Assembly (NCBI GenBank): GCA_001673575.1
Contig: LZME01000151.1
Span: 1-45,431, forward strand
Direction of reading: 5' to 3'
Origin: Mycolicibacter heraklionensis
Lineage (GTDB): Bacteria; Actinomycetota; Actinomycetes; Mycobacteriales; Mycobacteriaceae
DNA length: 45,431 nucleotides
Every line of letters begins with the position of its first letter. The first letter of the stretch is position 1. The notes under the pieces were generated by a model, which ran no database searches, had not been told where the DNA came from, and was given only the letters and a program-made list of their open reading frames with translations. Made by a program: the position numbers and the translations under genes. Below, piece after piece: positions 1 through 7,027 of this stretch.

Positions 1-210
1 GGAGCTCAACCGCAGCGCGAACAACTCCCCGATCGCCACCAACTGCGCCGCCGCCGCCCGATTCTCCGCCCGCGCCGCCCCACAAACCCGATCCACCAAC
101 ACCGCCGACTCCGACGTCACCGACGGGTACCGCCGCGCAAACAGCTCACTGAGCCGCGCGACCGACTCCGGAGACGGAACCCGCGACTGCTCGAACATAC
201 GTTCGAGCAT
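1..210 (-). CDS. DUF222/13E12-family HNH endonuclease, N-terminal fragment (cut by window edge)
   Basis: Reading the minus strand from the ATG at 208-210 gives 70 open codons running off the window edge. The visible protein begins MLERMFEQSRVPSPESVARL and contains RAENRAAAAQLVAIGELFAL, the typical opening helix of the mycobacterial 13E12 repeat (DUF222) proteins. These usually carry a C-terminal HNH nuclease domain, which would lie outside the window. An alternative start is the second Met at 196-198. They are multicopy mobile-type proteins in mycobacteria and their function is not established. The family assignment rests on this N-terminal pattern only. Confidence 0.7.
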   Translation of the reverse strand, partial: MLERMFEQSRVPSPESVARLSELFARRYPSVTSESAVLVDRVCGAARAENRAAAAQLVAIGELFALRLSS

Positions 211-252
211 AGCGGAACTAGGTGACAGCGGCCCCCGCCGACAAAGCGACGG

Positions 253-2955
253 TCAGTGCGCGGCGGCGTCCCAAGACCGGCCGTAGCCGACCGCGACCTC
301 CAGCGGCACGCTGAGCGGATAGGCGCTGCCCATCTTGTCGCGCACCAGCGCCTCCAGCGGCTCACGTTCGCCGTCGGCCACTTCGAACAGCAATTCGTCG
401 TGCACCTGCAGCAGCATCCGTGACTGCAGTCCCGAGGCCTTCAATGCCTGGTCGACGTTGATCATCGCGACCTTGATGATGTCGGCCGCGCTGCCCTGGA
501 TCGGGGCGTTGAGCGCGGCCCGCTCGGCGGACTCCCGGACCTGGCGGTTGCTGCTGTCCAGTTCCGGCAGGTAGCGCCGCCGGCCCAGCACCGTGGAGGT
601 GTAGCCGTCCTTGCGGGCCTGCTCGACCACCTCGTGCAGGTAATCGCGCACTCGGCCGAACCGGTCGAAGTAGGCGTCCATCTGCTCTTTGGCCTCTTCG
701 GTGGAGATCTTGAGCTGGGAGGCCAGCCCGTAGGCGCTCAACCCGTAGGCAAGGCCGTAAGACATCGCCTTGACGCGGCGACGCATGTCCGGCGTCACCT
801 CGTCGATCGGCACGCCGAACGCCCGCGACCCGACGAACGAGTGCAGGTCTTCGCCGGTGTTGAACGCCTCGATGAGGCCCTCGTCGGCCGACAGGTGCGC
901 CATGATGCGCATCTCGATCTGGCTGTAGTCCACCGTCATCAGCTCGGGGAAGCCCTCGCCGACGACAAAGGCGTCGCGGATCTGGCGGCCGGCGTCGGTG
1001 CGGATCGGGATGTTCTGCAGGTTGGGCTCGGTGGACGACAGCCGCCCGGTGGCCGCGATGGTCTGGTTCAGCGTGGTGTGGATACGCCCGTCGGAGGCCA
1101 CCGATTTCAGCAGGCCGTCGACCGTCACCTTGAGCCGGGTGACGTCGCGGTGGGTCAACAGATGCTCCAGGAACGGATGCCCGGTCTTGTCGAACAGCGT
1201 CTGCAGGGCGTCGGCGTCGGTGGTGTATCCGGTCTTGGTCTTCTTGGTCTTGGGCATGCCCAGCTCGTCGAAGAGCACCACCTGCAGCTGCTTGGGCGAT
1301 CCGAGGTTGATCTGCTTGCCGATCACCGCGTAGGCCGCCTCCGCGGCATCCCGGATCTGGTCGCCGAACCGGCTCTGCAGCTGATTCAAGTGGGCCAGGT
1401 CGACACCGATCCCGGCATCCTCCAACTCCGCCAGCACCCGCTGCAGGGGCAGTTCGATGTCGGCGAGCAGGCCGGCGGAGTCGATCCGGTCCAGCTCCAG
1501 GTCCAGCGCATCGGCCAGATCGTTGACCGCCCTGGCCCGCAGGATCGCCGTCTGCACCGCTTGGTCATCGACGCCTTCGGTGTCATCGAGCAGTGAGAGC
1601 TGTTGTTGTTCAGCGGATTCGGCGCGCAGTTCCCGGCGCAGGTAGCGCACGGAGAGATCGTCGAGGCTGAAGCTGCGCTGCCCGGGCCGCACCAGGTAGG
1701 CGGCCAACGCGGTGTCGCTGGTGACACCGTCGAGGGCCCAGCCGCGCCCGGCCAGATCATGGATGGCCAGCTTGGCCTCGTGCAACGCCTTCGGCTTATC
1801 CGGGTCGGCCAGCCAGGCCCCGAGCGCGGCCTCGTCGTCGGCGGTCAGGGCCGCGGTATCGACATAGGCGCCCTCCCCGTCCGCCGAGGCCAGTGCCAGC
1901 GCGGTGGCGTCGCTGTCGAAGCTGCGGTGGGTGCCGATCACGGCCAGCCCGGCGCGGCGCCCGTCGGAGGCATGCTCGGTCAGCCAGCCCGCGACCGTTC
2001 CCGGTTCCAGGGCGCCGCCGCGCACCTCGAAGCCCTCTTCGGCTTCGGCCACTGTGCCGCCGGCGGTGGACAGTGTCTCGAACAGGCGATCCCGCAGCAC
2101 CCGGAACTCGAGGTCATCGAACAGCTGGTGAATCTGCTCGCGGTCCCAGGGCACCAGCCGCAGGGTGTCCGGGGTCTGCGCCAACGGCACGTTACGCACC
2201 AAGTCCGTGAGCTCGCGGTTGAGGATCACGGTGGACAGGTTGGCGCGCAACGCATCTCCGACCTTGCCCTTGACGGTGTCGACGTGGTCGACCAGGCCTT
2301 GCAGCGAGCCGTATTCGGTGATCCACTTCGAGGCGGTCTTCTCCCCCACCCCGGGGATGCCCGGCAGGTTGTCGCTGGGGTCGCCGCGCAGCGCCGCGAA
2401 ATCCGGGTACTGCGCCGGAGTCAGGCCGTACTTCTCGACCACGGCGTCGGGGGTGAAGCGGGTCAGGTCGCTGACGCCCTTGCGGGGGTAGAGCACGGTC
2501 ACGTTCTCGTTCACCAATTGCAGGGCGTCGCGGTCGCCGGTGACCACCAGCACCCGATAGCCCTCGGCGTCGGCCTGAGTGGCCAGGGTGGCGATCAGGT
2601 CATCGGCCTCAAAGCCGGGCTCAGACAGCGTGGTGATACCCAGCGCCGCCAGCACCTCCTTGGTGATGTCGATCTGACCGCGGAACTCATCGGGTGTCGA
2701 GGACCGGGTGGCCTTGTACTCCGGGAAACGCTCGGAGCGGAAGGTCTGCCGGGACACGTCGAACGCGGCGGCGACGTGGGTGGGGGCCTCGTCGCGCAGC
2801 AGATTGATCAGCATCGCGGTGAACCCGTAGACCGCGTTGGTGGTCAGGCCGCTGCGGGTCTTGAAGTTCTCCGCGGGCAGGGCATAGAACGCCCGGTACG
2901 CCAGCGAGTTTCCGTCCAGGAGCAGCAGCGTCGGTTTGGTCTGGTCTGGGCTCAC
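253..2955 (-). CDS. polA: DNA polymerase I
   Basis: Replication and repair polymerase that fills gaps and removes RNA primers. At 900 residues it is close to the mycobacterial family length. In order it has an N-terminal 5'-3' exonuclease (FEN-like) domain (about 10-300, with LLLDGNSLAYRAF and EADDLIAT), a degenerate 3'-5' exonuclease region (about 320-500) lacking the acidic catalytic set, as expected for mycobacterial Pol I, and a family A polymerase domain. In the last, motif A DYSQIE lies near 676, the O-helix KAMSYGLAYGLSAYG near 730, and motif C VHDE at 851-854. I chose the GTG at 2953-2955 because the protein then begins VSPDQTKPTLLLLDGNS like homologues; a longer reading to 3048 would overlap the upstream LysR gene. 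It follows the LysR gene by only 10 bp on the same strand. Confidence 0.97.
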   Translation of the reverse strand: MSPDQTKPTLLLLDGNSLAYRAFYALPAENFKTRSGLTTNAVYGFTAMLINLLRDEAPTHVAAAFDVSRQTFRSERFPEYKATRSSTPDEFRGQIDITKEVLAALGITTLSEPGFEADDLIATLATQADAEGYRVLVVTGDRDALQLVNENVTVLYPRKGVSDLTRFTPDAVVEKYGLTPAQYPDFAALRGDPSDNLPGIPGVGEKTASKWITEYGSLQGLVDHVDTVKGKVGDALRANLSTVILNRELTDLVRNVPLAQTPDTLRLVPWDREQIHQLFDDLEFRVLRDRLFETLSTAGGTVAEAEEGFEVRGGALEPGTVAGWLTEHASDGRRAGLAVIGTHRSFDSDATALALASADGEGAYVDTAALTADDEAALGAWLADPDKPKALHEAKLAIHDLAGRGWALDGVTSDTALAAYLVRPGQRSFSLDDLSVRYLRRELRAESAEQQQLSLLDDTEGVDDQAVQTAILRARAVNDLADALDLELDRIDSAGLLADIELPLQRVLAELEDAGIGVDLAHLNQLQSRFGDQIRDAAEAAYAVIGKQINLGSPKQLQVVLFDELGMPKTKKTKTGYTTDADALQTLFDKTGHPFLEHLLTHRDVTRLKVTVDGLLKSVASDGRIHTTLNQTIAATGRLSSTEPNLQNIPIRTDAGRQIRDAFVVGEGFPELMTVDYSQIEMRIMAHLSADEGLIEAFNTGEDLHSFVGSRAFGVPIDEVTPDMRRRVKAMSYGLAYGLSAYGLASQLKISTEEAKEQMDAYFDRFGRVRDYLHEVVEQARKDGYTSTVLGRRRYLPELDSSNRQVRESAERAALNAPIQGSAADIIKVAMINVDQALKASGLQSRMLLQVHDELLFEVADGEREPLEALVRDKMGSAYPLSVPLEVAVGYGRSWDAAAH

Positions 2956-2965
2956 CGCCCCAACT

Positions 2966-3856
2966 CTAGGCACCCGCCCCGACACGCAGTAACTCCCGCG
3001 CCCGGTCGACGAGCACCCGGGCGGCGGGACTGCGCGGTCCCGACGCACGCCAGGCCAACACCAGCCGGCCCCGCAGCTCCGGTGTCAGCCGCAGTGGGCG
3101 CAGGCCCGGGCGGCCGCGGGCCATCGAGCGCGGCAGGATTGCGACCCCGAGTCCACGCTCGGCGAGTTCGGCCAGCGCGTGCGGGGTGCTGGCCTCGAAT
3201 GCGATCCGGGGCGAGACGCCGACCGCCGCGCAGGCCTGGTCGAGCTGGCGGCGGATGCCGGTGCCGACCGGCAGGGTGATCAGCGGCCGCTGCGCCAACT
3301 GCGCGAGGCTGACCGTGGCATGCCCAGCCAGCTCGTCGGCCGGGCTCACCGCGGCATCGACGGGCTCGTCGGTGACCACCTCGATGTCCAGCCCGGCGGG
3401 TTGCTCGCCGGGGCCGACCGACACGATCGCCAGATCCAGGTCGCCGCCGCGAACCGCCTCGATCAGCTCATCGGAATTGGCTGTGCTGAGGGTGATTTCG
3501 ACGTTCGGATACTGGGCGTGAAACTCGGCGAGCAGCCCGGGCACGTCGACGGGATGCGCGGTGACGGTGCCGATGGTGACCGTGCCGCGCACCAACTGAC
3601 TGAGCTCGTCGACGGCCAGCCGCACATCCTCTACTGCCGCCAACGCGGCTTTGGCGTACGGCAGCACCGCCGCGCCGGCCGCCGTCGGACGAACCTCCCG
3701 GCGGGAGCGGTCCAGCAGCCGTTGACCGAGTTCTCGCTCCAGCCGCCCGATCTGGGCACTGACCGCCGGCTGCGCCACATGCACCCGTTGCGCCGCGCGG
3801 GTGAAGTTGGCTTCCTCGACCACCGCCACGAAATATTCGAGCTGCCGCAACTCCAT
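2966..3856 (-). CDS. LysR-family transcriptional regulator
   Basis: A 296-residue LTTR. The N-terminal winged helix-turn-helix is clear (MELRQLEYFVAVVEEANFTR, then VAQPAVSAQIGRLERELG), followed by a periplasmic-binding-like effector domain from about residue 90. The ATG at 3854-3856 gives the canonical MELRQLEYF start; in-frame upstream sequence runs into the divergent oxygenase gene. It is divergent from the flavin monooxygenase at 3927 with a 70-bp gap, the usual layout for an LTTR and its target. I infer that it regulates that gene and probably itself. Its effector is unknown. polA follows 10 bp downstream on the same strand, so polA may receive some transcription from this promoter. Confidence 0.93.
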   Translation of the reverse strand: MELRQLEYFVAVVEEANFTRAAQRVHVAQPAVSAQIGRLERELGQRLLDRSRREVRPTAAGAAVLPYAKAALAAVEDVRLAVDELSQLVRGTVTIGTVTAHPVDVPGLLAEFHAQYPNVEITLSTANSDELIEAVRGGDLDLAIVSVGPGEQPAGLDIEVVTDEPVDAAVSPADELAGHATVSLAQLAQRPLITLPVGTGIRRQLDQACAAVGVSPRIAFEASTPHALAELAERGLGVAILPRSMARGRPGLRPLRLTPELRGRLVLAWRASGPRSPAARVLVDRARELLRVGAGA

Positions 3857-3866
3857 AAGCAATGAA

Positions 3867-3906
3867 TATAGTTTCTGGACTAAACAGATCTTGGACTTAT
3901 AGTTTC
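3867..3906. promoter_or_regulatory. Putative LysR operator: direct repeats in the divergent promoter
   Basis: The nonamer TATAGTTTC occurs at 3867-3875 and again at 3898-3906, 31 bp apart (about three helical turns). The first copy leads into an inverted pair GTTT-N7-AAAC at 3871-3885. LTTR tetramers typically bind two such sites in a divergent intergenic region, and this gap is only 70 bp long. That LysR binds here is inferred from position and symmetry. Confidence 0.5.
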
Positions 3907-3926
3907 CGGGCCAGGACGCTGAAGTC

Positions 3927-5075
3927 ATGAACCATTCAGACGTTGTGATCGCCGGAGCCGGTATCGGCGGATTGACCACCGCACTGACCCTGCACGCCCA
4001 CGCGATCCCCGCCACCGTCGTCGAAGGCGCGCGGGAGCTGCGGCCGCTGGGCGTCGGCATCAACCTGCTGCCCCACGCCGTCCGCGAGCTGTTCGCGCTG
4101 GGCCTGGGCGAGCGGCTGTCGGCGCTGGCCATGGCACCGATCTCGCTGGCGTACTTCGACACTCGCGGCCGAGAACTGTTTCGCGAGCCGCGCGGCTTGG
4201 CGGGCGGCTACGAGTTCCCGCAGTACTCGGTGCATCGCGGGGGCCTGCAGCTGTTGTTGCTCGACGCCGTGCGGGAGCGGTTGGGGGCGGGCGCGATACG
4301 CACCGGATCCCGGGTAACCGGGTTCGTCGACGACGGCGACGCGGTGCGGGTGCAGCTGGGTGATGACGAACTCGCGGGCGCTGTCCTGGTGGGTGCCGAC
4401 GGCATTCATTCGGCGGTGCGCGCCCAGTTGCACCCCGGCGACGACGAACTGCGGTGGTCGGGAGTCCGGATGTGGCGCGGGGCAGCGCCCGGAGAGCCGT
4501 ACCTGGACGGGCAGACCATGGCGATCGTCAAGGCCGACGACGGCATCGAGTTGGTGATCTATCGGATCGGCTCGGGCCTGATCAACTGGGTGCTGCTGGT
4601 GCCCGAAGCCCAGCCCGGGCCGCTTCCGGACGCTGCCCGTTGGAATCAGCGATGCCAGGCCGATCAGGTGTTGGACTACCTGGACGGCTGGCGGCTGGAG
4701 TGGCTCGACGTCGCCGACCTGGTGAGCCGTACCGCCGACCCGTTGGAGTATCCGATGGTCGATCGCGATCCGCTGCCGTGGTGGGGCCGAGGACGCGTGA
4801 CGCTGCTGGGCGACGCGGCCCACCCGATGTATCCGGTGGGCGCCAACGGCGGATCGCAGGCCATCTTGGACGCACGCGCCCTGGCAGACAGCCTGGCAGC
4901 GCATCCGGACACCGGCCTACGGGTCTATGAAGAGCACCGCCGGGAAGCGACCGCAGCGGTGGTGGCCGCCAATCGGGAGATGCACCGCCGTGGGGCCATC
5001 CTGCGGTCGGACAACCTGGCGCGGGTGGCCGCCGCCTACCGGCGCGACACCGGAGCGGATCGGGCGCGGGTCTGA
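3927..5075 (+). CDS. PhzS-like FAD-dependent monooxygenase
   Basis: A 382-residue group A flavoprotein monooxygenase. It has the Rossmann dinucleotide motif GAGIGG (10-15), the middle motif VLVGADGIHSAVRAQL (about 153-168) and the FAD ribose-binding motif LLGDAAHPMYPVGANGG (about 293-309). The stretches RPLGVGINLLPHAV, PQYSVHRG and YPMVDRDPLPWWGRGR closely resemble Pseudomonas PhzS (5-methylphenazine-1-carboxylate 1-monooxygenase), more than generic salicylate hydroxylases as I recall them. The family hydroxylates aromatic rings using NAD(P)H and O2. No phenazine biosynthesis genes are visible nearby, so the substrate is unknown; detoxification or modification of an aromatic compound sensed by the divergent LysR is a reasonable inference. 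Confidence 0.85.
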   Translation: MNHSDVVIAGAGIGGLTTALTLHAHAIPATVVEGARELRPLGVGINLLPHAVRELFALGLGERLSALAMAPISLAYFDTRGRELFREPRGLAGGYEFPQYSVHRGGLQLLLLDAVRERLGAGAIRTGSRVTGFVDDGDAVRVQLGDDELAGAVLVGADGIHSAVRAQLHPGDDELRWSGVRMWRGAAPGEPYLDGQTMAIVKADDGIELVIYRIGSGLINWVLLVPEAQPGPLPDAARWNQRCQADQVLDYLDGWRLEWLDVADLVSRTADPLEYPMVDRDPLPWWGRGRVTLLGDAAHPMYPVGANGGSQAILDARALADSLAAHPDTGLRVYEEHRREATAAVVAANREMHRRGAILRSDNLARVAAAYRRDTGADRARV

Positions 5076-5097
5076 ACTGTCACCTCGTCCCGGTAAC

Positions 5098-5111
5098 TGG
5101 AACACGTTTCA
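5098..5111. promoter_or_regulatory. KstR-type operator
   Basis: The sequence TGGAACACGTTTCA matches the published KstR consensus TNNAACNNGTTNNA at every fixed position. It sits 20 bp upstream of the putative -10 box of the DUF35/thiolase pair. The M. tuberculosis homologues (Rv1628c/Rv1627c) are, to my knowledge, in the cholesterol-responsive KstR regulon. Site and context together make repression by KstR likely. Confidence 0.75.
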
Positions 5112-5131
5112 ATTCGGGGGTCTCGGTTGGG

Positions 5132-5137
5132 TACGCT
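5132..5137 (+). promoter_or_regulatory. Putative -10 box for a leaderless transcript
   Basis: TACGCT fits the mycobacterial TANNNT -10 pattern. It ends 6 nt before the GTG start at 5144, the spacing expected if transcription begins at the start codon. No Shine-Dalgarno is seen before that GTG. Confidence 0.45.
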
Positions 5138-5143
5138 GACCGG

Positions 5144-5587
5144 GTGCCAGATGTAGCCTCGCAGCCGGCCATCGACGGGTGGTTCGCCACCGACGACGCC
5201 GGCCTCCCCCACCTGACCGGCGCCAAGTGTCCGCAGTGCGGCACCTACGTGTTCCCGCCGCGTGAGAACAACTGCCCCAACCCCGCCTGCGATGGCGACG
5301 TGTTGGAGCCGGTCGCGCTGTCGCGGCGCGGCAAGATCTGGAGCTACACCGAGAACCGGTACCTTCCGCCGTCTCCCTACCCGCCGAGCGACCCGTTCGA
5401 GCCGTTCGCGATCGCCGCGGTGGAGCTGGCCGACGAGGGCCTGATCGTGCTGGGCAAGGTCGTCGAGGGCACCCTGGCCGCGGACTTGAAGGTCGGCATG
5501 GAGATGGAGCTGACCACCATGCCGCTCTACACCGACGAGGACGGCGTGACGCGCACCGTCTACGCGTGGAAGAAGGTGGACGCATGA
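5144..5587 (+). CDS. DUF35 OB-fold/zinc-ribbon protein (Rv1628c-like, ChsH2-type partner)
   Basis: A 147-residue DUF35 protein. The N-terminal rubredoxin-like zinc ribbon shows CPQC and CPNPAC knuckles, followed by an OB-fold from about residue 60 to the end. In the sterol side-chain system, DUF35 proteins or domains bind acyl-CoA and partner a thiolase-fold lipid-transfer protein (for example ChsH2 with the aldolase Ltp2). Here the thiolase gene follows with a 4-bp ATGA overlap, so the two are translationally coupled and probably form a complex. The start is a GTG at 5144-5146, with an upstream -10-like box and a KstR-type operator. Specific substrate unknown; steroid or lipid acyl-CoA metabolism is inferred. 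Confidence 0.88.
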   Translation: MPDVASQPAIDGWFATDDAGLPHLTGAKCPQCGTYVFPPRENNCPNPACDGDVLEPVALSRRGKIWSYTENRYLPPSPYPPSDPFEPFAIAAVELADEGLIVLGKVVEGTLAADLKVGMEMELTTMPLYTDEDGVTRTVYAWKKVDA

Positions 5588-6786
5588 GTGCTCCTGAGCC
5601 GCTGTACATCCTGGGTGCAGGCATGCACCCGTGGGGCAAGTGGGGCCGCGACTTCACCGAGTACGGGGTGGTTGCCGCTCGTGCCGCGCTGGCCGACGCC
5701 GGCCTGAACGCGCAGCAGATCCAGTTCATCGCCGGCGCGGACACCATCCGCAACGGCTACCCGGGCTTCATCGCCGGTTCGACGTTCGCCCAGAAGCTGG
5801 GCTGGAACGGCGTTCCGGTGTCGTCGTCGTACGCCGCCTGCGCCTCCGGTTCGCAGGCGCTGCAGAGCGCTCGGGCCCAGATCCTGGCCGGCTTCTGCGA
5901 CGTGGCGCTGGTGATCGGCGCCGACACCACCCCCAAGGGCGCGTTCGCCCCGGTCGGCGGTGAGCGCAAGAACGACCCGGACTGGCAGCGCTTCCACCTG
6001 ATCGGCGCGATGAACCCGGTGTACTTCGCACTGCTGGCGCGCCGCCGGATGGACCTCTACGGCGCCACCTCCGAGGACTTCGCCCAGGTGAAGGTGAAGA
6101 ACTCTCGGCACGGCCTAAGCAACCCGAATGCCCGCTACCGCAAGGAATCCGCGGTCGAAGACGTGCTGGCCAGCCCGGTGGTCTCCGACCCGCTGCGCCA
6201 GCTCGACATCTGCGCCACCTCCGACGGCGCGGCCGCTCTGATCGTGGCCAGCGCGGAATTCGCCCGCAAGCACCTGGGTTCGCTCGACGGCGTGCCATCG
6301 GTGCGCGCGGTGTCCACCGTGACCCCCCGCTACCCACAGCACCTGCCCGAATTGCCGGACATCGCAACCGATTCCACCGCCGTGGTGGCGGCCCCGGAAC
6401 GCGTGTTCAAGGACCAGATCCTGGACGCCGCCTACGCCGAGGCCGGGATCGGCCCCGAGGACGTCAGCCTGGCCGAGGTCTACGACCTGTCCACCGCGCT
6501 GGAGATCGACTGGTACGAGCACCTGGGCCTGTGCGCCAAGGGCGAAGGCGAGCAGCTGCTGCGCAGCGGCGCCACCACCATCGGTGGCCGGGTTCCGGTG
6601 AACCCGTCCGGCGGGCTGGCCTGCTTCGGCGAAGCGATCCCGGCGCAGGCCATTGCCCAGGTGTGCGAGCTGACCTGGCAGCTGCGCGGTCAGGCCACCG
6701 GCCGGCAGGTCGAGGGCGCCACGGTGGGCGTCACCGCCAACCAGGGCCTGTTCGGTCACGGCTCCTCGGTGATCGTCGCCCGGTAG
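5584..6786 (+). CDS. Thiolase-fold nonspecific lipid-transfer protein (Rv1627c-like)
   Basis: A 400-residue thiolase-superfamily protein of the SCP-x/Ltp group. The nucleophile-type cysteine is present in YAACASGSQAL (C86). The C-terminal motif appears as NPSGGLACFGEAIPA rather than the NPHGG/CxG pattern of true degradative thiolases, which suggests aldolase or acyl-transfer chemistry instead of standard beta-ketothiolysis. The start at 5584 overlaps the DUF35 stop (ATGA); a start 18 bp upstream is open but inferior. Coupling to DUF35 and the KstR-type site point to a retro-aldolase or thiolase step in sterol or lipid side-chain breakdown. Substrate not determinable from sequence. Confidence 0.88.
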   Translation: MSAPEPLYILGAGMHPWGKWGRDFTEYGVVAARAALADAGLNAQQIQFIAGADTIRNGYPGFIAGSTFAQKLGWNGVPVSSSYAACASGSQALQSARAQILAGFCDVALVIGADTTPKGAFAPVGGERKNDPDWQRFHLIGAMNPVYFALLARRRMDLYGATSEDFAQVKVKNSRHGLSNPNARYRKESAVEDVLASPVVSDPLRQLDICATSDGAAALIVASAEFARKHLGSLDGVPSVRAVSTVTPRYPQHLPELPDIATDSTAVVAAPERVFKDQILDAAYAEAGIGPEDVSLAEVYDLSTALEIDWYEHLGLCAKGEGEQLLRSGATTIGGRVPVNPSGGLACFGEAIPAQAIAQVCELTWQLRGQATGRQVEGATVGVTANQGLFGHGSSVIVAR

Positions 6787-6796
6787 TTTCCCCGCG

Positions 6797-7027
6797 ATGG
6801 CAGAAACCGTCGTCGTCAAGGTCAAGCCGGGCAGCCGCAAAGGCCCGCTGGTGGAGACCGACGACGACGGGCAACTCACGGTCTACGTGCGGGAGCAGGC
6901 CGTCGACGGCAAGGCCAACGCCGCCGTCATCCGAGTTCTGGCCGAGCATTTCGGCGTTCCGCGCAGCCGGGTCGAACTCGCGTCCGGCGCGGGTGCGCGC
7001 GTCAAGCGTTTCCGGATCGATCGGTAG
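6797..7027 (+). CDS. DUF167 (YggU-family) protein
   Basis: A 76-residue small alpha/beta protein. The diagnostic DUF167 segments are visible: VVKVKPGSRKG near the start, VREQAVDGKANAAVIRVLAEHFGVP in the middle and LASGAGARVKRFRI at the end. Function unknown across the family. The ATG at 6797 follows the thiolase stop by 10 bp, so it may be the last gene of that transcript. Its 3' end overlaps the convergent PEP-synthase-like gene by 26 bp. Confidence 0.85.
   Translation: MAETVVVKVKPGSRKGPLVETDDDGQLTVYVREQAVDGKANAAVIRVLAEHFGVPRSRVELASGAGARVKRFRIDR

Noticed and set aside
1603..3279. A plus-strand frame of 558 codons opposite polA and LysR
   Set aside because: Spans two well-supported genes on the other strand and has no recognisable domain.
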